A stretch of 64,000 nucleotides of DNA from Chloroflexota bacterium (GCA_013112575.1 JABFGG010000003.1:260997-324996), one strand, 5' to 3'; counted from the first letter of the stretch, positions 16,567 to 25,025 are shown. A program made the numbers and translations. The notes: generated by a model not told the origin, from the letters alone.

Positions 16567-16605
16567 GGGACGCCAAGAGCCAGGCTTGGCGTCCCATTCT
16601 TTTTA
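16567..16605 (+). terminator. Rho-independent terminator of the 35-aa membrane protein gene
   Basis: An 11-bp perfect stem GGGACGCCAAG/CTTGGCGTCCC (16567-16577/16585-16595) with a 7-nt loop, followed by ATTCTTTTT. Confidence 0.88.
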
Positions 16606-16839
16606 AGGGAACCCACCACTTACAACAACCAATTAACAATCAATGTGTTACCAGTACCCTACCATCAGCCAGCCCACACTTCTCTTCCATGCCTGCTTCA
16701 CGACTTCCTCACTAAACTCATCCGTACCTCCAAATACCTCAATGAATTGAACTAGGCTAATGGCTTACGGCTAACAGCTTAAAGCTAACCGCTTTTCCAT
16801 CTACATATAGTATAAATAGCCTGTACCAGGAGGAAAAGT

Positions 16840-17526
16840 ATGCCATCCAACATCAAACAATGCCCCTACTGTGCCGAAGACATCAAAGCCGCCGCCATCG
16901 TCTGTAAACACTGCGGGCGCCAACTGCCAGAATATGATGGTGAGATGCGGGAACACCAGCGCACTGGTGAGAACCGGTATCCGTTGCCTAAGAAAACCAG
17001 GTGGATGATTACTCTTGTGTTAACTGCTTTGGTTTTCCTGGCTGGCCTGGCCGCGATTGTCAGCTTCTTCAATATTAATGGAAATCAGCCCGAACCCTTC
17101 AACCCGCCTATTGAGCCAACCGTTAGTTCGGTTTTTAGCCAGTCCGCCACTGCCCAAGCTCAACCACCCGAATCAGTCGAGCCAACTGACCTCCTTACTA
17201 CCGCACCTCAAGCAACACCCACTCCCATCCCCACCGGTGCTGCCGAAGTTGTCATCCCCGCCTCCGAAGCCCATGAATACGAAGGCCAATCCATCACCGT
17301 AGAGATCCCAAAAGCCTATTGCTCTTACCGCTCCACCATCAACGGAGAACCCACTTTCTGCAATGACCAGCCCTTCCCCGGTCACAACTTCACCCTGGTG
17401 GTCTAGGGCCAAGATTGGAGTTATTTTGACGGGCAATGTATCTGGGTCATTGGCACTGTCGAACTGTTTGAAGGCACACCCCAGATCATCGCCGACACCC
17501 CTTCACAGGTTTCCCTCTGCCCCTGA
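16840..17526 (+). pseudogene. Zinc-ribbon + TM + OB-fold-like protein interrupted by amber stop
   Basis: The frame opens at ATG 16840 (AGGAGG upstream) with a zinc ribbon (CPYCAEDIKAAAIVCKHCG, about residues 8-26), a TM helix (about 54-76), a Thr/Pro-rich linker and an OB-fold-like domain starting SITVEIPKAYC. A TAG at 17404-17406 stops it at residue 188, inside the domain. The same frame then continues for 39 codons (GQDWSYFDGQCIWVIGTVEL and TPQIIA) to TGA at 17524. This is the expected second half of such a domain, where relatives typically read V-I-W-G. A TGG-to-TAG change at that Trp would explain it. It is either a recent nonsense mutation or a sequencing error; the 188-residue truncated product is unlikely to fold fully. 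Confidence 0.75.
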
Positions 17527-17886
17527 AAATCGCCATCATTTTGTAGGGGCGACCGGCTGGTCGCCCTATTTGAAGCCTCTCTCTAGGCTTGCCCAGCAAA
17601 CCACAAGGTGAACAACCTCTCGTGGAGTTCGCGTAGCGAACTCCATAAGCAAAAGCTTTGCTGTTGCGGCGGGTACATTAACCATACATACAGGTACATT
17701 AATTCGCCGTTTTTAAGCTTTGTGCGCCTCTATAACCCCCACATACGCCACCCCTGTTCCTTCTATCCCCCACATCTCATATTCCGGCAAAAACCCGCCA
17801 GCCAAAACCGTGCTCAACCCTACATAGGGTACATTAATACATTAAATATCTTGGTTACTAATCTTTGGGCTAAATCGCAGAGCGGC
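17527..17886. other. Non-coding stretch with two short palindromes
   Basis: No gene is visible. GGGCGACC-GGCT-GGTCGCCC (17547-17566), preceded by GTAG, resembles dispersed REP-like palindromes. GGAGTTCGC-GTA-GCGAACTCC (17624-17644) is a perfect 9-bp hairpin. The word GGTACATTAA recurs at 17671, 17692 and about 17828. Nothing else is recognisable. Confidence 0.5.
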
Positions 17887-20700
17887 TTAGCCCAACCAAT
17901 GGCTGGCCACATCTGGCAGGTCCTGCACCGGCGCCACCATCACCTCACACTCCGGTAGCGAGTCAATAAACAACTTGCCGTACGATTTACTCAACAACCG
18001 CTTATCCAAAATTGCTACCACCCCGCGGTCGTAGGCCGTACGTATCAGGCGCCCAAAGCCCTGTCTGAAGGTCAATATTGCTTCCGGCACCTGGTACTCG
18101 AAGAATGGTTGCTCAAAGGTCTCAGAACGGGCTGCCACGATGGGATCACTGGGTACAGCAAAAGGCAACTTCACGATCGCCAGCACGGAAAGTGCATCAC
18201 CCGGCACGTCCACCCCTTCCCAAAATGCGCGCGTCCCCAATAACACCGCCTGCTCTGCTTCTTTAAAGCTTTCCAACAAACTGTGTGGCGAGGCCCCCTC
18301 ACCCTGCTCATATATTTGAATACCCACCTCTTCCAACGGCCCCTGAATGGCGTTAGAAGTCTGCTTCAATTGGGCATAAGAAGTGAACAACACCAGTGCC
18401 CGCCCACCCGTCGCCTTGCACAGCTTCACCAGGGTATTGTTGATCATGCGCTGGTGGCCGTTGCGGTCAGACGGTTCGGGGATATTGTCGGGCATGTACA
18501 GCAGGGTGGACTGCTGGTAATCAAAGGGCGAACCTAATGCGAGCTCTTCCGCATCCCAGGCATTCAACCGCTCACGGATGTAATTAAATTCCCCTGCCGT
18601 GGTCAGCGTGGCCGAGGTCAGCACCACGGTGGTCTTTTGCATCCACAAATAGTCTTCCATCAGGCTGCCGATGTGCAGCGGTGCGGCGTGCAGCGTGATG
18701 CGGCGTCGTTGCGGCTCGATAGCTACCCAGTAGATCTGCATCTCGCTGGGGTTAAAAACCAGTCCGTCAATATTGTCGTGCACTTCACCCAGGCGGCGGT
18801 GCAGGTTGGCCACATTCATCAGCAGGTCTTCAATTTCCTCTTCCCCACTTTCAGACAGATCAACCAAAGCCTGCCCGATCTGCTCCAAATTACTCAACAA
18901 ACCTTTCATTGCCAACCCGGCTTCTTCCCAGGCGGTTTCCACCTCCATCCAATGCGGCAGGATGCGCGTGTTAGGTAATACACGTTCCTGGTGGGGATAA
19001 TTGCCCAGTTTGCGACCTTCGCGTTGTTCAGAAAGGAAACCATCCAATGAGATAAAGAAGCGCTTGAGCAGGTTCTGGAATTGGAAGGCCTTATCCGTGA
19101 CCCCGTCAGCCAACTGCTGGAGTGCCGCAATTTGGCCAGGTTCCAGCCACTCCTGCGCCACGACCAGGGTGCGGCCTAATAATCCTGCGTTGGTGCCACC
19201 CAGCTCACGTAACATACGCTCCACTTCAAATTGCGTAACGCGGAAACTGAGCGCACTGGTGGTGGCTGCTTCAATATGGTGGGCCTCATCGACGATGACG
19301 TGTTTGTAGTTCGGCAGGATGCGGTTGCCGGTAGCCACGTCGGCCAGCAGGAGAGCATGGTTGACGACCAATACATGCGCTTCCTGGGCGGCCTGCCGGG
19401 CGCGATGCAAGGGGCAGATGCCCCCCATACGCCGCACGCAGGTATCGTTGCTGCAGCCTTCATCGTCGGCATTAATGCGCGACCAGATAGCCCGCTCTAT
19501 AGGGCCGGTCAGGTTGATCTCGTTGACATCGCCGCGTTCGGTCTCGTCCAGCCAGATGAGCATCTTGGCCAGCAGGCGCATCTCGTCCCCGTTCTCAGGG
19601 CCTTTCCGTCGCATGGCTTCCAACCGCCGTGGGCACAAGTAGTTGCCGCGCCCCTTCAGGATCGCTGCTTTCAGGTCTGGAGAGATCACCGCTTGTAAGT
19701 CAGGGATGTCTTTGTTAATAAGTTGGTCTTGCAGATTGATGGTGTTGGTAGAGACGACTACCCGCGTATTATTTTGCAAGGCCCACAATGCCGAGGGCAC
19801 CAGGTAAGCCATCGACTTTCCAGTACCCGTCCCGGCTTCGGCCAGCAGGTGGCGGCCATCTGATAGAGCCTGAGCCACGTAGCGTAGCATCTCGACCTGC
19901 TGTGGGCGGTATTCAAAATGGGGGAAATGTTTGGCGAACTCGCCACCATGTTCCAGATAGGCGGCGGCTTCCTCATCATCCAGCGGCACACCATGTTCTT
20001 CTTCCTCGAACACTTCCAAAGCATGTGCGCGTTTGGGGGCTGGTGCAGTGAACAGTGGTCCCGTGACTGTGTCTCGTAAACCGCTTGAGCGTCGTGCCTG
20101 TATAGGCTGCTTCGAGCGCTGCTTCATGGCTTCTTTAAAGACCCAGCCACCACCCCAATCCACGCTTTCACCCATGCGTGTGATGTCGGCCAGCACATCA
20201 ATAGGTATGTTCATGGCTTTCTCGAAAAGCCGTGTGTAGACCGCCTGGGTCACACGGGCATCATCCAACGCACGGTGGGTGGCGGGTAGAGGGATGTTTA
20301 GCAGTTGCCCCAATGCGCCCAGGTTGTAGCGCCCTGCGTCTGGCACAAGCACCGAGGCCATATCGTAGGTGTCCAACGAGTCGTTGTATTCAAAGACACC
20401 CTGGGCATTTAGGAAAGACAGGTCGAATTTGACGTTGTGGCCCAGGATGGGTAGGTCTTCCACGAAGTGCTCCAGGTCGGGCAACACCTCATGGATAGTA
20501 GGGGCGTTACGCACCATGGCATCCGTGATGCCGGTCAGTTTGGTGATAAATGGAGGTATTTGGCGTTGGGGTTTGACGAGGGCAGACCACTCATCTTCAA
20601 TGCGCCGGTTGTTGAAGCGCACCGCCCCGATCTCTATGATGGTGTCTTTGCGCGAGTCTAATCCGGTGGTTTCGAGGTCGAGGGCAACGATAGAGGGCAT
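17887..20700 (-). CDS. dinG: DinG-type DEDDh exonuclease fused to XPD/DinG-family helicase
   Basis: This protein has about 937 residues from MPSIVALDLETTG (ATG 20698-20700); an ATG at 20730 would add ten. The N-terminal 3'-5' exonuclease (about 1-170) has DLETTGL, HNVKFDLSFL and HRALDDAR, the DEDDh residues. The helicase follows with Walker A in AEAGTGTGKS, the DEAH box in VDEAHH, and a four-Cys iron-sulfur region between them (LCPRRLEAM, DDEGCSND, TCVRRMGGICPL). Motif VI-like FRQGFGRLIRT and the late motif WEGVDVPGDAL close it. Family members unwind DNA with 5'-3' polarity and act in repair, often under SOS control. A TATAAT lies about 8 bp upstream of the ATG and no ribosome site is seen, so the transcript may be leaderless. 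Confidence 0.95.
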   Translation of the reverse strand: MPSIVALDLETTGLDSRKDTIIEIGAVRFNNRRIEDEWSALVKPQRQIPPFITKLTGITDAMVRNAPTIHEVLPDLEHFVEDLPILGHNVKFDLSFLNAQGVFEYNDSLDTYDMASVLVPDAGRYNLGALGQLLNIPLPATHRALDDARVTQAVYTRLFEKAMNIPIDVLADITRMGESVDWGGGWVFKEAMKQRSKQPIQARRSSGLRDTVTGPLFTAPAPKRAHALEVFEEEEHGVPLDDEEAAAYLEHGGEFAKHFPHFEYRPQQVEMLRYVAQALSDGRHLLAEAGTGTGKSMAYLVPSALWALQNNTRVVVSTNTINLQDQLINKDIPDLQAVISPDLKAAILKGRGNYLCPRRLEAMRRKGPENGDEMRLLAKMLIWLDETERGDVNEINLTGPIERAIWSRINADDEGCSNDTCVRRMGGICPLHRARQAAQEAHVLVVNHALLLADVATGNRILPNYKHVIVDEAHHIEAATTSALSFRVTQFEVERMLRELGGTNAGLLGRTLVVAQEWLEPGQIAALQQLADGVTDKAFQFQNLLKRFFISLDGFLSEQREGRKLGNYPHQERVLPNTRILPHWMEVETAWEEAGLAMKGLLSNLEQIGQALVDLSESGEEEIEDLLMNVANLHRRLGEVHDNIDGLVFNPSEMQIYWVAIEPQRRRITLHAAPLHIGSLMEDYLWMQKTTVVLTSATLTTAGEFNYIRERLNAWDAEELALGSPFDYQQSTLLYMPDNIPEPSDRNGHQRMINNTLVKLCKATGGRALVLFTSYAQLKQTSNAIQGPLEEVGIQIYEQGEGASPHSLLESFKEAEQAVLLGTRAFWEGVDVPGDALSVLAIVKLPFAVPSDPIVAARSETFEQPFFEYQVPEAILTFRQGFGRLIRTAYDRGVVAILDKRLLSKSYGKLFIDSLPECEVMVAPVQDLPDVASHWLG

Positions 20701-20707
20701 GGCGGCG

Positions 20708-20734
20708 ATTATAGCACGCCTTGCACGCATGTTC
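20708..20734 (-). promoter_or_regulatory. dinG -10 box with imperfect LexA-type site
   Basis: On the minus strand, GAAC-ATGC-GTGC (20723-20734) has one mismatch to the Gram-positive-type SOS box GAAC-N4-GTTC. It lies 9 bp upstream of TATAAT (20708-20713). The position, within the -35/-10 spacer, is where a LexA repressor would act. Confidence 0.4.
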
Positions 20735-20774
20735 TATTGTTAGTCTGGGAGGCGCTTGGTCAAATAGTCATGTA

Positions 20775-20843
20775 GTCAAAATGGTCCAATATCGATTTTC
20801 ACTAACTCGCTGCCAGCATAAGATTGAATAGGACCATTTTGAC
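20775..20843. repeat. 13-bp perfect inverted repeat between ABC operon and dinG
   Basis: GTCAAAATGGTCC (20775-20787) and GGACCATTTTGAC (20831-20843) face each other across 43 bp. It is too widely spaced for a normal terminator and has no T run after it. It may be an operator pair, or the folded 3' end of the ABC exporter transcript. Confidence 0.55.
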
Positions 20844-20862
20844 GATTAAGACTGCTGCACTT

Positions 20863-21624
20863 CTATCGGTAAGCCACCTTGTTAAAGCGTTTGAGCAGCC
20901 AGTTGATCAGCAGGATTTGTAAAATGATCCCAATGATAAGAGCGACAAGCCACAACCTATTGCCTTCAAGCGCCATCCAGTAAGCTTTGCTGATCCAGAA
21001 GGGGGGGATCAAGCCAAGCAGCCATTGCCAGGGCTCTGGTATGAACCAGCCGACCATAATGACCCAGCCCGAAATGCCAATGAACTTGGAATAAGCAAAG
21101 CCGGCCACTTTGTTCTCGGCAAAAACTGCAAAGAAGAGGGAAGCGATGGGGGCGGTTATCCCCGCACCCACAGATATCAACGCTAATTGCCACAAGGGGA
21201 TCAAAGCCTGGTTGATGACCAATACTTCAGCGAAGACGATCACTGCTGCCAGAACCACAGGCAGGCCCACGCGATAGAGTGCGTACTGCCGCAGTGGTAC
21301 TGGTGTGACCAGCATGGCTCGCAGAGTATTGTCATCTTTTTCGTCCAGCAATATAAAACCGACCACTGTACCCACCAGCAGTGCCCCAGTGTAAAGAGCC
21401 ATATAAGCTACCAGCATGGGGTAGATATCGGAGAGAGGGATGGGAATGGTGTCCCCCGGCATGATGCCATTGTCGATAAGGTAAGTGTTCAGCCAGGGCA
21501 TACCAAAGCGCAAGACAACGGCGATATACACCACAAAAATGAACATGAAGATCAAAAAACGGTCGCGGCCGATCAGCTTTATGTCGCTGAGTCCCAGTTT
21601 CCCGATAAGTTGTGTCATTTGCAT
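20863..21624 (-). CDS. ABC-2 type transporter permease (second)
   Basis: This 253-residue integral membrane protein has about six TM helices, including FLIFMFIFVVYIAVVL, LVAYMALYTGALLVGTVVGF and LWLVALIIGIILQILLINWL. The cytoplasmic loop LLDEKDDNTLRAMLVTPVP is typical of ABC-2 drug-exporter permeases of the type found in actinobacterial fluoroquinolone exporters. It is the last gene of the TetR-ATPase-permease-permease operon, 4 bp after the first permease. It would form a heterodimeric channel with that protein. The substrate is unknown; resemblance to drug exporters is by family only. Confidence 0.85.
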   Translation of the reverse strand: MQMTQLIGKLGLSDIKLIGRDRFLIFMFIFVVYIAVVLRFGMPWLNTYLIDNGIMPGDTIPIPLSDIYPMLVAYMALYTGALLVGTVVGFILLDEKDDNTLRAMLVTPVPLRQYALYRVGLPVVLAAVIVFAEVLVINQALIPLWQLALISVGAGITAPIASLFFAVFAENKVAGFAYSKFIGISGWVIMVGWFIPEPWQWLLGLIPPFWISKAYWMALEGNRLWLVALIIGIILQILLINWLLKRFNKVAYR

Positions 21625-21628
21625 GGAG

Positions 21629-22354
21629 TTACCCTACCTTTAAGATAATGTGTTTGTGGAAAGCGCGATAGGCCCAGAAGGTGAAGCCGATGATAAGCAG
21701 CAGTGTGTAGCCGATGCCATACATCCACTCCCAGGCTGCCAGTTGCGTGTAAGCGCCCTGCATGATCATGGTTGGCGCGCTGGTCGGGATTAGCAGCAAA
21801 ATAGGTTCTTCTACCCAACCAAGGAAATACACGAAAGGCAATTGCAGCAAGACCGCCACACCCGACATGGGGATGAGGAAGTCAGTGATCTTATCGAAGC
21901 GCACAATCAGCACGATGCCAATAAGGGTATACACGATGCCGATGCCAAAGATGCCTAGCAAGAGGATGGGGATACTGGGTGGGGTCAGTGGGGCCGAAAA
22001 GCGAATGATCAACATGGCCCCGCCGATCATCACAAAACCTTCAACAGTTGCCAGAATTGTCAGAGTGATAATCTTAGACCACAAGTATTCTGAGGTACGC
22101 ATGGGTGAAACAATGTTGGCGTTGAGCGTGCCCTCGTCTTTTTCAAAGAGGATCATGCCTGCCACGTACAGGAGGGTTGAGCCACCTACAACCAGCAGCA
22201 TCGTCGTGGGCACATAGGTGAACAATTGGTCTGGCCCGGCCAGCCAACCCAGGGCCAAAGCTACGAGCACGCCTGCAATGATGCCGATGGTATACAGGTT
22301 GTTGCGCACTTGCACCGTGACATCTGTTTTCATTGCTGTGAGTAGCCGCATCAT
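21629..22354 (-). CDS. ABC-2 type transporter permease (first)
   Basis: This 241-residue protein has about six TM helices and a loop FEKDEGTLNANIVSPMRTSE, which matches the equivalent loop of the second permease in position. Its ATG overlaps the end of the ATPase gene by 4 bp, implying translational coupling. Together with the 253-residue permease it would form the membrane part of an exporter. The short C-terminal part HKHIILKVG is cytoplasmic. Confidence 0.85.
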   Translation of the reverse strand: MMRLLTAMKTDVTVQVRNNLYTIGIIAGVLVALALGWLAGPDQLFTYVPTTMLLVVGGSTLLYVAGMILFEKDEGTLNANIVSPMRTSEYLWSKIITLTILATVEGFVMIGGAMLIIRFSAPLTPPSIPILLLGIFGIGIVYTLIGIVLIVRFDKITDFLIPMSGVAVLLQLPFVYFLGWVEEPILLLIPTSAPTMIMQGAYTQLAAWEWMYGIGYTLLLIIGFTFWAYRAFHKHIILKVG

Positions 22355-23214
22355 ACTGCCAACTCCTGCCCGGTGACCTCAATGAAGATGTTGTCCAACG
22401 TAGTTTCCTGGGTGTGGATGGTTTCGACGCGTGTGGCTGATTTCATCAATGCAACAAAATCTTTGTTCTCGATCAGGCCGTCGATGGGGAAGTCCTGGTG
22501 TTGGATCTCCTGTCCGCCATTCAGGTATTCGACGCGTACAGTGCGTTTGCCGTGTTGCTTCTTGAGTGTGGTCGGGGCATCGATCAGGCTGATATTCCCG
22601 GCGGTGATGAAGGCCACGCGGTCACAGAGTTCATCGGCCACGCTCATATCGTGCGTGGTCACGAAAATTGTTGTGCCTTGACTGCGCAGATCCAGAACCA
22701 GGTCTTTGATCTTGCGGGCATTCACCGGGTCAAGGCCGGTGGTGGGTTCGTCCAAAAACAGGAGGCGCGGTTTATGCAGTAAGCTGCGCGCCAGATTGAG
22801 GCGGCCCTTCATGCCCTTGCTGAAATCCGACACACGCTTGTTGGCATCTTCTTGCAAGTCAACGAGGGTTAGGGCTTCCAGGGGGTCCAGGGTTTCGCCG
22901 TTGTAGAGTGAACCGAAGTGGTTGAGGTTTTCCAGCGCGGTCAGCTTCAGGTAGTGGTTGGGCAGTTCAAAGGAAACCCCTAGGTGTTCGTAATAATCCT
23001 GGCCCCATTGGCTGACTTCGCGATCCATCACCGTGATATGGCCTTGGTATTCCTTGAGCAAACCAATAAGGATGTTCTGGGTTGTGGTTTTCCCCGCGCC
23101 GGATGGACCGAGGAAACCAAAGATCTCGCCTTCAGCAATTTCAAAGTTCAGGCCGTGCAGGGTTTCTGCGCTTGCACCTGGATAGGTATAGGTCAGGTTC
23201 TTTGCACTAATCAC
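22351..23214 (-). CDS. ABC transporter ATP-binding protein
   Basis: This 287-residue protein has Walker A in GPSGAGKTT (about residues 37-45), the signature region DFSKGMKGRLNLARSL, Walker B in LLFLDEPTTGLDP and the switch His in TTHDM. The C-terminal 70 residues (about 215-287) extend beyond the nucleotide-binding domain, as in drug- and polyketide-exporter ATPases of the DrrA type. It powers the two permeases encoded directly downstream. It starts 7 bp after the TetR gene. Confidence 0.95.
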   Translation of the reverse strand: MISAKNLTYTYPGASAETLHGLNFEIAEGEIFGFLGPSGAGKTTTQNILIGLLKEYQGHITVMDREVSQWGQDYYEHLGVSFELPNHYLKLTALENLNHFGSLYNGETLDPLEALTLVDLQEDANKRVSDFSKGMKGRLNLARSLLHKPRLLFLDEPTTGLDPVNARKIKDLVLDLRSQGTTIFVTTHDMSVADELCDRVAFITAGNISLIDAPTTLKKQHGKRTVRVEYLNGGQEIQHQDFPIDGLIENKDFVALMKSATRVETIHTQETTLDNIFIEVTGQELAV

Positions 23215-23221
23215 AATTAAA

Positions 23222-23917
23222 TTACTCCTGTTCTGCTTCTTTCATAATTCCAAGTTGTTGGCGGGATGCTTCGGCAATTTGCTGGAGGATGGCTTTGCCA
23301 GCTTCGCTGTCACCTCCGCCCTCTGGTGTCAAGGCTCGATCCATGATCTCGGCGATGCCCTCGATGATGTCTTCGGTGGGGGGCTTGTCTTGATTGGGCA
23401 GGACGTCATCTATTCCTACCAGGCTGTAAGCCAGCATATCCATGATGTGGGCGATCACTTTGGCATCCATATCTTTGCGGAGCGCGCCGGCATCCTGCAT
23501 CATTTTCACGAAAACATAGCGTTCAGACTCTTGCTGTGCATCGCGCATGACGCGGAAGAAATTATCCGGTTTGCGCAGGTAGTTCCCTAATACACGGCTA
23601 TCCTGTTTGAACATAGCAGCCATAAAGGCACTGCTGTTCAGGGCATACAAACTGTTCTTGTACATCGCCGCGAGTGTGCCGCCCTTGGGGTCGGCATCGA
23701 TCAACTCCAGCCATTTTTCAGCGTAGGTTTGCATCTCGCTGACCAGCAGTGTTTCAAACAATTCATCCTTGCTCTTGAAATGCAGGTAAATGGCCCCTTT
23801 GCTGACCCCGGCTTCACGGGCGATGTCATCCACCGTGGTCTTGTCATAGCCGTAATGCACAAAAAGTTCAGCGGCGGCAGCCAGAATTCTTTCTTGTCGT
23901 TCTCGATTCTCAGACAT
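23222..23917 (-). CDS. TetR/AcrR-family transcriptional regulator
   Basis: This 231-residue protein has an N-terminal HTH (about residues 8-55: RILAAAAELFVHYGYDKTTV, IAREAGVSKGAIYLHFKSKD), followed by a helical ligand-binding domain. It is the first gene of the exporter operon. TetR proteins normally repress their own operon and release DNA when the exported compound binds. The dyad overlapping its promoter (23923-23956) supports autoregulation. The inducer is unknown. Confidence 0.93.
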   Translation of the reverse strand: MSENRERQERILAAAAELFVHYGYDKTTVDDIAREAGVSKGAIYLHFKSKDELFETLLVSEMQTYAEKWLELIDADPKGGTLAAMYKNSLYALNSSAFMAAMFKQDSRVLGNYLRKPDNFFRVMRDAQQESERYVFVKMMQDAGALRKDMDAKVIAHIMDMLAYSLVGIDDVLPNQDKPPTEDIIEGIAEIMDRALTPEGGGDSEAGKAILQQIAEASRQQLGIMKEAEQE

Positions 23918-23922
23918 CTATT

Positions 23923-23956
23923 TTGACCATATGACCAAATTTGTAATTCTGGTCAA
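23923..23956 (-). promoter_or_regulatory. Predicted promoter/operator of the TetR-ABC operon
   Basis: On the minus strand, TTGACC (23951-23956) is followed after 17 bp by CATATG (23928-23933), a weak -10, just before the ATG at 23917. The same TTGACC occurs inverted at 23923-23928, so 6-bp arms frame the promoter. GGTCA-type half sites also lie inside. This fits a TetR operator covering its own promoter. Confidence 0.45.
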
Positions 23957-24052
23957 TAATATCAATTGTTATTGGCTGTGTCAAGCTTCGGTTGCTGACC
24001 TAGAGTAGACGATATTTGATTAGATTTCTGAAAAATGGGATCTTGAAGCTCT

Positions 24053-24964
24053 CTAGAACATCTGCAGTTGCTCTGCCGCATCTTTTTGGTAGAAGGGCAT
24101 GCGTGCAGGCATGTTGTATTGCTGGCAGGTCTGATCAAATACTTGTTGCAAGTGGTTTGCATTCGGAGTGGGGCAGCCATAATTCTGCCCGTAGCGCTGT
24201 TGGTATTTTTCCTTCATGCCGGGAAAATGACGATCTAATTGTTCATAGAAATAGTCACGCTGGCGGTCACGCATGCTCATGCCAAACCAGGGGATGATGT
24301 AGGATGCGCCATTTTCGGTGGCTTTTTTGATGATCTCAGTTACATTCTCCTTATTGTCTTCGATGAAAGGCAATATGGGCATCATGGTCACGCCGGTGAG
24401 AATGCCGTGTGATGCCAGCTCGGCCATGGCTGCCAGACGAGCGGAAGTCGGTGGCGCGCCGGGTTCAACTTTCTTTGCAAGGGTGTCATCGCTGGTTGTG
24501 ATCGAAAAGCTGACGGCGGCATAGACTTGGTTAATCTGTTGAAGTGTCTCCAGGTCTTTGAGCACGAGATTACTCTTGGTGATGACATGCACCGGAAAAC
24601 GCAAAGCGGCGATTATCTTTAAGGCGCGGCCTGTGAGGTTAAGCTTCTTTTCGATCGGCATGTAGGGGTCATTCATTGAGCCGGTGCCCACGGTGCCTTT
24701 GACGCGTTTGCTGGCCAGTTCCTTTTCCAGCTTTTCAATCGCATTGGTTTTGACCAGCACCTCGCGGTCGAAGTCTTCAACGCCATAACACAGGCTGCGG
24801 GAGTCGCAGTAGATACAGCGATGCTGGCAGCCGCGATACAGGTTCATGCCGTATTTGATGCCGAACCAGGGATCTGGCTCCTTGTGATGGGAGAGGAGGG
24901 TCTTAGCCTCGATTTCTTTTATCCTGGACATAGGTTGAGCCTTATACATATTGTACTCGAACAT
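24053..24964 (-). CDS. SPL-family radical SAM protein
   Basis: This 303-residue protein has the radical SAM cluster motif in YRGCQHRCIYCDSRS (C-x3-C-x2-C, about residues 46-53), followed by GTGSMNDPYMPIEKKLNLTG, ITKSNLVLKDL, VAAVSFSITT-like and a PILPFIED segment. This pattern belongs to the family that includes spore photoproduct lyase relatives and Rv2578c-like proteins. The family cleaves SAM to a radical; actual substrates of most members are unknown. AGAGG lies about 6 nt before the ATG. A LexA-type palindrome overlaps the start codon (24959-24970), suggesting DNA-damage control. The gene is divergent from the MerR regulator. Confidence 0.85.
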   Translation of the reverse strand: MFEYNMYKAQPMSRIKEIEAKTLLSHHKEPDPWFGIKYGMNLYRGCQHRCIYCDSRSLCYGVEDFDREVLVKTNAIEKLEKELASKRVKGTVGTGSMNDPYMPIEKKLNLTGRALKIIAALRFPVHVITKSNLVLKDLETLQQINQVYAAVSFSITTSDDTLAKKVEPGAPPTSARLAAMAELASHGILTGVTMMPILPFIEDNKENVTEIIKKATENGASYIIPWFGMSMRDRQRDYFYEQLDRHFPGMKEKYQQRYGQNYGCPTPNANHLQQVFDQTCQQYNMPARMPFYQKDAAEQLQMF

Positions 24965-24970
24965 ATGTTC
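24959..24970. promoter_or_regulatory. LexA-type SOS box over the radical SAM start codon
   Basis: GAACATATGTTC is a perfect 12-bp palindrome, preceded by C to give CGAACATATGTTC. It matches the Gram-positive LexA consensus CGAAC-N4-GTTCG at all but the last base. It includes the ATG of the SPL-like gene (24962-24964). Confidence 0.6.
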
Positions 24971-24994
24971 CCTCTGGACACTTCTTTGATCAGC

Positions 24995-25025
24995 TTGACT
25001 CTTACGTGACGTTATAGTTTATGAT
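24995..25025 (+). promoter_or_regulatory. MerR-type promoter with 19-bp spacer
   Basis: TTGACT (24995-25000) and TATGAT (25020-25025) are 19 bp apart. This overlong spacer is typical of promoters activated by MerR proteins. An imperfect dyad TTACGT-G-ACGTTA (25002-25014) lies in the spacer. It reads into the MerR-family gene at 25049. Confidence 0.5.

Noticed and set aside
17404..17406. TAG in the OB-fold gene as a pyrrolysine codon
   Set aside because: The position fits a Trp in the family and a single-base TGG-to-TAG change. Pyrrolysine is otherwise confined to methylamine-type enzymes and rare lineages.
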